Origin: Paenibacillus aceris
GTDB lineage: Bacteria; Bacillota; Bacilli; Paenibacillales; NBRC-103111
Reading direction: 5' to 3'
DNA: 64,000 bases
Assembly (NCBI RefSeq): GCF_017874035.1
Contig: NZ_JAGGKV010000001.1
Location: 682,001-746,000, forward strand
Shown: positions 34,118-41,527 of the stretch, in pieces
Layout: the number at the start of each line of letters is the position of its first letter
Numbering within the stretch: position 1 is the first letter of the stretch
Translations under genes and position numbers: made by a program
Notes under the pieces: generated by a model
What the model was told of the DNA's origin: nothing
The model's database searches: none
What the model saw: only the letters and a program-made list of their open reading frames with translations

Positions 34118-35137
34118 CTAGGCAGCAAGCCTAAGAAGGAACATTTCTAATCCTAGCACTTTATCAATTTTCCCCGTTTTCATTTGAAAATCGAGGTCGG
34201 CCAACTGGGACATGATCTCGCTCAGCTTTTCAAGTTTATATCTACGCGCCTGCCCTTCGGCCACCTTCACAGCAAAAGGATGCAAACCGATTTGCGAAGC
34301 CATTTGCTGCTGCGAATAGCCCTGTTTGCTTAGCTCTTTGACCTGCAGCATGATGCGGAACTGTCTGGCAATAAGCGCTGCTATTTTAATCGGTTCTTCC
34401 CGCTGCTTCAACAGCTCCTCAAGGATAACGAAGGCGCGCTCCAGACGTACATTCACAATGTCTTCTATTAGTATAAACACATTTTGCTCCGTACTCCTGG
34501 CGACGAGCTTGTCAATGACATCTGCCGTTGCCTCGTTACCAGCCCCCACATATAAGGAAATCTTCTCTATCTCCGCAGATAAGGATTGCAGATTACCGCC
34601 TGTGTAGAGTATTAACTGGTCCGCAGCTTCCCCAGTAAATGAAAACCCGCGCTGCCGCGCCTCAGCAGCCACCCATTGCTGGAGTTCATCAGGGCTAAGG
34701 GACAGAAATGGAACTGCCGCTTCCATGTCTTTAAGTGCTTTAACTATCTTCTTACGCTCGTCCAATTTATCCGCGTCTACTGTAAAGACAACGACAGTAT
34801 GCTCTGCTGGAGATTTCAGATAATCGGTCAAACGATCTAAGTGATGCTCAATTTTTGTGCTTTCCTTGGCTCCTGTAAAGAACAACGCATTTTTGGCGAT
34901 GACAAGTTTCTTGGGCACCATAAAAGGAAGCGTCTCAGCATCCTCAAGCACAGCGGAGAGCGAGATCTCGCTTAAATCGAATTTGCTTACGGCAAATTCC
35001 TTATGTTCCGGTTCGATAAGCGAATCCGTTAAAACTTGAATGAATTCCCTCATTTTATATTTTTCAGGACCGTAGCACAGGTACACGGGTGCCTGCCGTC
35101 CTGCTTGTATATCTTTCAATGCTCTTTTTGCGTCCAT
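34118..35137 (-). CDS. holA: DNA polymerase III delta subunit (clamp loader)
   Basis: The delta subunit opens the sliding clamp during loading. VYLCYGPEKYKMREFI near the N-terminus resembles the degenerate P-loop region of the family. Later blocks are KKLVIAKNALFF, VVFTVDADKLDERKKI, LILYTGGNLQSLSAEIEKISLY and ALIARQFRIMLQVKELSKQGYS. At 339 residues from ATG 35137 (GGGAG upstream) it matches the family; a nine-codon longer start is possible. In B. subtilis it lies between comEC and rpsT; here a sigma factor pair and a ger operon lie between comEC and holA. Confidence 0.93.
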   Translation of the reverse strand: MDAKRALKDIQAGRQAPVYLCYGPEKYKMREFIQVLTDSLIEPEHKEFAVSKFDLSEISLSAVLEDAETLPFMVPKKLVIAKNALFFTGAKESTKIEHHLDRLTDYLKSPAEHTVVVFTVDADKLDERKKIVKALKDMEAAVPFLSLSPDELQQWVAAEARQRGFSFTGEAADQLILYTGGNLQSLSAEIEKISLYVGAGNEATADVIDKLVARSTEQNVFILIEDIVNVRLERAFVILEELLKQREEPIKIAALIARQFRIMLQVKELSKQGYSQQQMASQIGLHPFAVKVAEGQARRYKLEKLSEIMSQLADLDFQMKTGKIDKVLGLEMFLLRLAA

Positions 35138-35176
35138 AGCTGGCGTCCACTCCCTTGCTCTCATTTTACCAACAAC

Positions 35177-35220
35177 AAAGGGATTACGTCAAAGTCCTAA
35201 GACCTTGCCGTAATCCCTTT
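35177..35220 (-). terminator. probable terminator after the anti-sigma gene
   Basis: AAAGGGATTACG and CGTAATCCCTTT are a perfect 12-bp stem around a 20-base loop, followed on the minus strand by a loose T/G-rich tail. It lies between the anti-sigma stop and holA. Confidence 0.6.
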
Positions 35221-35353
35221 GTCTGTCTATTTAAACACCGGTTAAAGGCTCTAGAAACCTTAGACCGTGTGGGCGAACCCCATAGATGCTTCAACTTCCC
35301 TGTAATGTAGCATACGCAGATGCCGTTCTATTGGTGCGTTCGTTTTTAAAATT

Positions 35354-36574
35354 TTATGGCGTTTCTTCCTTTTTCAGCTTCACATCCATGCGAATCGTAT
35401 GGAGCGTGCCGCCGCTTTGAACTTGATAAAACAATTTGTCATCCTTGGACCATTCCAACAGTGTGATCAAATCGTCAGGCTGCCAATTTTGCTTGGACTC
35501 AAATATGATTTCCAAAGTGTCGCTATCGCGAATCACAACGTGATGATTCTCAACAGCTGCTGTCAATTTCCCTGATTCTGATTTCAGAAAATTATCAGTT
35601 GTAGGTACGGTCATCAAATACATACCAGCAGCGCCTGCCTCTCTCTCTGTCCCTTTTTTTGCAGATGGGGTAGCAGTAGGAGTAGGCTGTGTTGTTGCAC
35701 TCATGTTATTCGCCGTTGCTGGCTCTGTACTTGGAGCAGGCGGACTGGTTGGCTTCGGATCAACCGCCACTTTTTGACTGCTGCCACCGGCGGCAGACGG
35801 TTCTTTCATGCGCTCCGGAGCCGAGGTTGAAGGATCCATTTGTGTTGCATCTTTTGAATCCTTTGGCGCGGACGGCTTGAGCGTATCCGGCTTTTCCAGT
35901 TGCGCATTCGTTGTCGCTTGCGGCGCGGGCTCACTTGTCCCAGATGCTTGTGCCTCTTGCTTCTGATCATTCTTTGCTTCGGCAGCGGCATCACTGTTTT
36001 GGTTTTCCGCAAACTGGTTAGCACCAGGAGTACCTGAGGTTGTGGACTTGTCGGCAGTTTCTTGACTCTTATTTGGGTCTGAGGCAGCCATGCTGCGCTT
36101 TTGCTCAGCTCCTTGCTTAGATGCTGCCATCGGCAGTAGGCCATCTGCATTCTCCATCACAGGATGCTTTAGATTAAAAGCAAAGAAACCGAGAATAAGA
36201 CCTGCAGCAACAACACCACCTGCAAATTTCCAAGAGAACTGTGATCCAAATCGGCGTGTCCAAGGGAGTTTTGTAGGCTGTCCTTGTTCGCTCTGACTTA
36301 CTTCCGTGCTGAAGACAGCTGCCTTATCGGTAATGGATGCCGCGGCTCCTTTATCAATCTCTGCTAGCTGCGGCAGAATGGCATCGACCAAGCTGTATGG
36401 AGGAACAACCTTGGGTAATTGGGCTAATTCACCCGACAATCTCTGTAAACGTTCAAACATTTCCATGCAGTCCAAACAATAGGCCAAATGAGCATCGAGC
36501 TCACCTTCCTCTTGCGAATTCAGATCTCCATCCAGCTGCCTTTGCATAAGTTCCATCACCTCTTGACAATTCAT
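35354..36574 (-). CDS. anti-sigma factor with zinc-finger domain
   Basis: A membrane-bound regulator that probably holds the ECF sigma factor encoded just upstream. The N-terminal zf-HC2 zinc motif is in AHLAYCLDCMEMF (HxxxCxxC, residues 29-41); one membrane helix (FAGGVVAAGLILGFFAFNL) is near residue 140. A long, low-complexity Ser/Pro/Thr/Lys/Gln-rich external part (about 165-310) ends in a compact domain with LTAAVENHHVVIRDSDTLE. At 406 residues it is much longer than a minimal anti-sigma, so the external domain may sense envelope signals. Its ATG overlaps the sigma stop (ATGA). Confidence 0.88.
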   Translation of the reverse strand: MNCQEVMELMQRQLDGDLNSQEEGELDAHLAYCLDCMEMFERLQRLSGELAQLPKVVPPYSLVDAILPQLAEIDKGAAASITDKAAVFSTEVSQSEQGQPTKLPWTRRFGSQFSWKFAGGVVAAGLILGFFAFNLKHPVMENADGLLPMAASKQGAEQKRSMAASDPNKSQETADKSTTSGTPGANQFAENQNSDAAAEAKNDQKQEAQASGTSEPAPQATTNAQLEKPDTLKPSAPKDSKDATQMDPSTSAPERMKEPSAAGGSSQKVAVDPKPTSPPAPSTEPATANNMSATTQPTPTATPSAKKGTEREAGAAGMYLMTVPTTDNFLKSESGKLTAAVENHHVVIRDSDTLEIIFESKQNWQPDDLITLLEWSKDDKLFYQVQSGGTLHTIRMDVKLKKEETP

Positions 36575-37119
36575 CCCCGAACACCTCCTTTCTGATATTC
36601 TTGGAGCAGCGATTGTAACTGCTGTCTGGCTCGAAATAAGTAAGACTTCACCGTATTCAGCGGTAAATTCAATGATTCGGCAATTTCATGATACGAAAAG
36701 TCTTGCAAATAACGGAGAACAACAACAGATCGATGGTGCTCGGGAAGCTTATCGATTGCTTCTCGAATATCTTTGGCTAGGTAGCCAGACATAATTTCGT
36801 ATTCAACATTGTGCTCTGCAGTAAACGTCATATCATGCTCATCAATAGAAACCGTTGGTTTCGCCTTGCGAAATTTATCGATGCAGATGTTCGTTACAAT
36901 CCGCTGTACCCACGTCTTGAATAACGCTTTTTCTTCGTATGAATTAATTTTTGTATAAATCCGAAGGAGCGCCTCTTGTGAAGCATCAAGGGCATCCTGT
37001 TCATTATTCAAAATATAATAAGCGGTTCGATAGACGTGAGACTCAATTTCTCGCAATAGGGTAATGAGTGCATCACGATCACCGGCCTGAGCTCTTTTAA
37101 CCAGTTCGGGTGCTACCAC
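36571..37119 (-). CDS. ECF RNA polymerase sigma factor
   Basis: A group IV sigma factor with region 2 (YILNNEQDALDASQEALLRIY, then FKTWVQRIVTNICIDKFRK) and region 4 (LPEHHRSVVVLRYLQDFSYHEIAESL and LPLNTVKSYLFRARQ). At 182 residues it is standard. GTG at 37119 follows GAGGGAGG by six bases and is preferred over a TTG seven codons upstream. It is cotranscribed with the anti-sigma gene and probably autoregulated by the ECF-like promoter at 37148-37175. The pair interrupts the usual comEC-holA neighbourhood. Confidence 0.92.
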   Translation of the reverse strand: MVAPELVKRAQAGDRDALITLLREIESHVYRTAYYILNNEQDALDASQEALLRIYTKINSYEEKALFKTWVQRIVTNICIDKFRKAKPTVSIDEHDMTFTAEHNVEYEIMSGYLAKDIREAIDKLPEHHRSVVVLRYLQDFSYHEIAESLNLPLNTVKSYLFRARQQLQSLLQEYQKGGVRG

Positions 37120-37147
37120 TGGGATCCCTCCCTCTTGCAATCTTACA

Positions 37148-37175
37148 GACGCAGCAGCGTCTCATAATGTTGCAA
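37148..37175 (-). promoter_or_regulatory. possible ECF-type autoregulated promoter with overlapping palindrome
   Basis: On the minus strand TTGCAAC, 17 bases, then CGTC, the usual AAC/CGTC pattern of ECF promoters. AGACGC-AGCA-GCGTCT (37147-37162), a 6-bp-stem palindrome, overlaps the -10. In the rest of the 37120-37457 spacer I see only one further palindrome, GGATGAA-TCCG-TTCATCC (37288-37305), and no gene. Confidence 0.4.
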
Positions 37176-37457
37176 TGAATTTAGAATAAAAAATAAAAAG
37201 GCGGTTTGCAACTACCAGAATAACAAACTTTCTTGAATAAATACACTTCTTAGACGCAAAAGAACCGGAATAGTTTAATCCATAATTGGATGAATCCGTT
37301 CATCCCCTTTCTTATTTCGGTCAAATTACTCTTCATTCTAAGCCTTTTTACAAGTTCGGATAGTACTATGTTTGCGTAGTACCTTATCTAAAACCGTTTA
37401 ATTCTAACTAAAGTGGTAAATATTACAGAGAAGCTATTCATAAGCGGAGGGCTTATC

Positions 37458-39026
37458 GTGTTCAAACAATTATTCGGAAGAAGACGTTTGTATGGCAGCA
37501 AGGCGACTAACAACCGGGAAAACACAACGACTTCTGAGCAGAATAAAATCATGCTGCCATCCTTGCAAGAAAACCTGAATACCATACAGACGCTTCTTCA
37601 TCACCCAAGTGACTTAATCATCAGACGGTTCACAGTCGGCCTGGAGCAGCATCGGTGCGCGATCGTAAGCATTGACGGACTGGTCGATACAACACTAATT
37701 AATGATCAAATCATAAATCCAATGCTCCACTTCTTTGATCAACCTGCTGATTCTCCTATGGATGTATTGAAAATTTTGGCAGATCAAGTCTTGACTGCGC
37801 ACGAATTGGCCTTCGACAATTTGCTGGATGACGCTTTAATGGCGATTCTGTCCGGTGACACACTGATTTTACTGGACAATCTCTCACAGTACGTCATCGT
37901 TTCCAGCAACGGTTGGAAAAGCCGTGCCGTTGAAGAGCCGCAAACGGAGTCTATTATCCGGGGGCCGCGTATAGGTTTTACTGAAGATTTGCGTACGAAC
38001 ACCGCGATGCTTAGAAGACGGATCAAAGAAACAAATCTTGTGTTTGACACTTATCAAATCGGACGCAGAGCGAAACGGAAAGTCATTCTGGCTTATATAG
38101 CCGATATTGTGCATCCTGATCTTGTTAAAGAAGTTGACCGGCGCATCAAGAGCATAGACATAGATGATATCGAAGGGTCTGGGTACTTGGAGCAGTGGAT
38201 CGCAGATAGTTTCCTTAGTCCATTCCCTGTCATTTTAAATACGGAACGGCCCGATAAAGTGTCAGGCGCTCTGCTCCAAGGCCGTGTTGCTCTATTAGTA
38301 GACGGCGACCCTTTTGCGCTTATTTTGCCGATTACTTTTTCTACAAGCTTGCATTCGCCAGAGGACTACTATCAAAACTGGCTAATCTCTACGCTGACCC
38401 GGGTTCTTCGATTAATATCAGCCTTTATCGCCACGTTCCTACCTGCACTCTATATCGCTTTGCTGGAATTTCATCATGGCATGATCCCCTCCAAACTCGC
38501 TTTTTCCATCGCAGGGGCGCGGGAAGGCGTACCGTTCCCAGCAGTTATCGAAGCATTCGTGATGGAGTTCACGTTGGAACTGCTTAGAGAAGCAGGACTT
38601 CGTTTGCCCAAGCCTATCGGTCAGACGATTGGGATTGTCGGGGGCTTGGTAATTGGAGAATCCGCGGTGGCTGCCGGCATGGTGAGTCCTGTAATGGTTA
38701 TCGTCGTTGCCGTCACAGCCATCTCATCCTTTTCACTGCCGTCTTATTCCTTTTCTATCTCTCTGCGCGTCATGCGGTTTGGTATTATGTTGTTTGCTGC
38801 TTTCCTTGGACTTTATGGGATCATTCTGGCCTATATCATGATCAACATCCATATCGTGAATCTAAAAAGTTTCGGGGTCCCGTACTCTACACCTTTTGCA
38901 CCGTTGTTTATTCAGGATTGGAAAGATCTCGTGCTGCGGGCCCCTCTTCATTTTTTGAAAAAACGACCGCAAATGCTGCAAACTAGAAATGAGGACAGAA
39001 TGAAAGTAAGGAGAAATAAACAATGA
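37458..39026 (+). CDS. spore germination protein, GerA family (A subunit)
   Basis: The A subunit of a nutrient germinant receptor in the spore inner membrane. The N-terminal soluble half has the family blocks FTVGLEQHRCAIVSIDGLVD and EPQTESIIRGPRIGFTEDLRTN; the C-terminal half has about five membrane helices with YIALLEFHHGMIPSKLAFSI and VGGLVIGESAVAAGMVSPVM. GTG at 37458 lies six bases after GGAGGG and replaces a longer frame from 37413. At 522 residues it is typical. It is the first gene of a four-gene operon. The germinant cannot be told from sequence. Confidence 0.93.
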   Translation: MFKQLFGRRRLYGSKATNNRENTTTSEQNKIMLPSLQENLNTIQTLLHHPSDLIIRRFTVGLEQHRCAIVSIDGLVDTTLINDQIINPMLHFFDQPADSPMDVLKILADQVLTAHELAFDNLLDDALMAILSGDTLILLDNLSQYVIVSSNGWKSRAVEEPQTESIIRGPRIGFTEDLRTNTAMLRRRIKETNLVFDTYQIGRRAKRKVILAYIADIVHPDLVKEVDRRIKSIDIDDIEGSGYLEQWIADSFLSPFPVILNTERPDKVSGALLQGRVALLVDGDPFALILPITFSTSLHSPEDYYQNWLISTLTRVLRLISAFIATFLPALYIALLEFHHGMIPSKLAFSIAGAREGVPFPAVIEAFVMEFTLELLREAGLRLPKPIGQTIGIVGGLVIGESAVAAGMVSPVMVIVVAVTAISSFSLPSYSFSISLRVMRFGIMLFAAFLGLYGIILAYIMINIHIVNLKSFGVPYSTPFAPLFIQDWKDLVLRAPLHFLKKRPQMLQTRNEDRMKVRRNKQ

Positions 39027-40132
39027 AATCGTTTGAATACGGAGATAAAGAAATCAGCAATTTGGATATGACCATAACGGTTTCGTCCATGATTATAGGC
39101 GTCGGAATCCTCATGCTGCCGCGGGAGCTTGCGAAAGAGGTACAGGGCTCAGACGGTTGGATGTCCATGCTTGCCGCTGGCATACTAGCCATTGGAGTTG
39201 CATGGCTGCTTGCCAAAATAGCAACACATTTCAGTACGCAAGGATATTACGCCTATGCTGCCGCAGCAGTCACGAAACCGATAGCCTTTATTGCCGTCTT
39301 CTCCCTTTCTCTTTACTTTCTCTCCTTCTGTGCTTATGAAATTAGGGCGATTGCCAATATTGCTAAGCAGTATTTATTTGAAACGACGCCAGTTGAAGTC
39401 ATTGCTTTCTCATTCTTAATGGTTAACGTGTATGCTGTTTCCGGCAGCCGTGTAGGCCTAATCCGTTTAAACATCCTATTTATACCCATTGTGCTCATTA
39501 TCACGGCGGCTGTCCTTTTGTTTAGTCTTGGTATGGTTGACATCAAAGATTTTAAACCATTTTTCACTACGGATTGGAAATCGTTAGCCTCGGCAATGAA
39601 AACTACCGCATTCTCACTCCTGGGATTCGAAGTCGTTTTATTTTATATCACGATGATGAATCGCCCCAAGGAAGCCCCAAAAGCAGTTATGATCGGTGTC
39701 TTAATCCCTGTCATCATTTATACGTGCATTTACCTGGTCTGCGTTGGCGTTTTTTCTCAAATGGCACTGCCGGAAATTACGTATCCTGCCGTTGAACTTG
39801 CCAAGGAAATGACGATCCCAGGCGAATTTTTCGAACGATTCGAATCGATCTTCTTTACGATTTGGATTATGGCTGTCTTTACAACAACCGTGATGGCTTA
39901 TGATTGTACAATCTATGCGCTTAGCTTCTTGTTCACTAAACCCAAGCATAAAACATGGGTTTTCGTGCTAAGTCCAGTCATTTATTTAATGTGTATGTAT
40001 CCTAAAAATTTATCTGATTTCGATAAGATGAGCTCCTTTATCAGTTATTTCGGTATTGTAGTAAGCATTATGATGCCAATTGTTATTCATATTGTCGCCA
40101 AGCTTCGAGGAGTGAAAAGCGATGTTTCCTAG
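39023..40132 (+). CDS. spore germination permease, GerB family (B subunit)
   Basis: The amino-acid-permease-like B subunit, thought to bind the germinant. It has about ten membrane helices in 369 residues, beginning with ISNLDMTITVSSMIIGVGIL and ending in MMPIVIHIVAKLRG. Its ATG overlaps the stop of the A-subunit gene by four bases. Confidence 0.92.
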   Translation: MKSFEYGDKEISNLDMTITVSSMIIGVGILMLPRELAKEVQGSDGWMSMLAAGILAIGVAWLLAKIATHFSTQGYYAYAAAAVTKPIAFIAVFSLSLYFLSFCAYEIRAIANIAKQYLFETTPVEVIAFSFLMVNVYAVSGSRVGLIRLNILFIPIVLIITAAVLLFSLGMVDIKDFKPFFTTDWKSLASAMKTTAFSLLGFEVVLFYITMMNRPKEAPKAVMIGVLIPVIIYTCIYLVCVGVFSQMALPEITYPAVELAKEMTIPGEFFERFESIFFTIWIMAVFTTTVMAYDCTIYALSFLFTKPKHKTWVFVLSPVIYLMCMYPKNLSDFDKMSSFISYFGIVVSIMMPIVIHIVAKLRGVKSDVS

Positions 40133-41312
40133 AAGGATTTTATGTGCGATTTGTTTCAGTTGCACGTTAACTCTCCTGACAGGCTGCTGGGATCGGGTTG
40201 AAATTAACCAGCGCGGCTTCGTTGTCGGAGTCGCCATTGATAAACCGGAGGGTGAGTCGAAAAGTACATACAAGGGCACTTATCAAATGGTTGTGCCCGG
40301 AGGCTTGAAATTAAGCAGCGCTAACAGTTCGAGCACTAATAATAATCCTCATGCCGGACAAGCTTATTTCAATATATCAACGACGGAACACTCGATGCCT
40401 TCAATAGCTGCCAGAATATCTAGCCGAACAAGCCGTTCTCCTTATTTCGAACATTTGAGAATGATCATCATTTCAGGGGATGCCGCTAAGCACGAAGCGA
40501 GTCTCCCAGATATCCTTGATTATTACTTGCGGAACAGCGAAATGCGAAGAAGCGTCCAAATTTTGATCGCCGATGGGAAAGCTTCGGATATATTAGGCAT
40601 ATTCCCAAACAATGAATCGACGCCTGTTGACTACATATCATCGATTGCCAAAAATAATCAGAAAACCAATTACATGCTGTCAGAATCACGAATTGGCGAT
40701 GTACATGAATTTTTAATTAAACATGAAAGCTTTGTCATTCAGACAATAAAAAAAGAGGATGGGGGCGTGACACTTAACGGCAGCGCCATAATTGACGGAA
40801 AAACCAAACAGTTACTAGGCTTCCTGAATGGTGAGGAAACGCAAGGGTTAAACTTTATTACCAAACGAATTAAGGGAGGAATCGTTGAATCCAAAGTAGA
40901 TGGTCAAATCGTCGGCTTAAAAGTCGAACGGTCGAATCGTAAGATTTATGTACAACAGACTAGTCCCGAGCATGTGAATTTCACGATTAAAATCATTGTT
41001 GAAGGCACATTGGATAAGTCCATTACCAACATCGATCCTTCCGAAGGGAAAATCGTGGATGCACTAGAGAAAAGCCTGGAAGACACGATTTCCTCAACGA
41101 CCCATAAAGTCATTAAAAAGCTTCAGCAAACCTATAAAAAAGATGCCTTAGGACTCGGTGCCTATCTTTTCCAAAATCATAATAAGATGTGGAAGCCTCT
41201 TGCGGCCAATTGGGAAGCCTGCGCCAATCTATTTTCTCAGGCGGGCATTGATGTACAAGTCGAAGTCATTGTACGGCGTGTCGGCAACATTTTCGAATCA
41301 ACAAAGGAGTAG
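40122..41312 (+). CDS. Ger(x)C family germination lipoprotein (C subunit)
   Basis: The outer lipoprotein subunit of the receptor. Lipobox LLTGCWD has its cysteine near residue 22; then come RVEINQRGFVVGVAIDK, FEHLRMIIISGDAAKH and, in the last domain, the YKKDALGLGAYLFQNHNK block of the family. At 396 residues it is typical. It overlaps the permease gene by 11 bp and has a GAGGAGTGA ribosome site inside that gene. All three receptor subunits are thus present and apparently intact. Confidence 0.92.
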   Translation: MFPRRILCAICFSCTLTLLTGCWDRVEINQRGFVVGVAIDKPEGESKSTYKGTYQMVVPGGLKLSSANSSSTNNNPHAGQAYFNISTTEHSMPSIAARISSRTSRSPYFEHLRMIIISGDAAKHEASLPDILDYYLRNSEMRRSVQILIADGKASDILGIFPNNESTPVDYISSIAKNNQKTNYMLSESRIGDVHEFLIKHESFVIQTIKKEDGGVTLNGSAIIDGKTKQLLGFLNGEETQGLNFITKRIKGGIVESKVDGQIVGLKVERSNRKIYVQQTSPEHVNFTIKIIVEGTLDKSITNIDPSEGKIVDALEKSLEDTISSTTHKVIKKLQQTYKKDALGLGAYLFQNHNKMWKPLAANWEACANLFSQAGIDVQVEVIVRRVGNIFESTKE

Positions 41313-41317
41313 AGCTT

Positions 41318-41527
41318 ATGTGGTCATCTTTTGTAGGCTTTATGCCCCCAGGCTTGGTCCTGCTGTGCACGGTCCTTTCTTTTATCGTCCCTCTTGGCAC
41401 CTATTGGATCAATCAACTCCTTCACATGAATGGAGATCCGCCTTGGAAGCAGTTGAATGAAAAAGAGAAAGAGAAAGAGAAAGAGAAAGAGAAAGAGCGA
41501 CCAACGCCTCCACAGAGCCAACCCTAG
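41318..41527 (+). CDS. 69-residue membrane protein at the end of the ger operon, with Lys-Glu repeat
   Basis: One or two membrane segments (FMPPGLVLLCTVLSFIVPLG) are followed by a tail of alternating Lys-Glu encoded by six exact AAAGAG hexamers, then a Pro/Gln end. AAAGGAG lies eight bases before ATG, and the gene starts six bases after the C-subunit stop, so it belongs to the operon. It could be an accessory (D-type) germination subunit, which some ger operons have as a very small membrane protein. Its TAG shares a CTAG with the stop of comEC on the other strand. Confidence 0.75.
   Translation: MWSSFVGFMPPGLVLLCTVLSFIVPLGTYWINQLLHMNGDPPWKQLNEKEKEKEKEKEKERPTPPQSQP
41462..41497 (+). repeat. 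six tandem AAAGAG hexamers inside the small ger gene
   Basis: Six perfect units in frame, encoding Lys-Glu pairs. Slippage would change tail length without shifting the frame. Confidence 0.9.
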
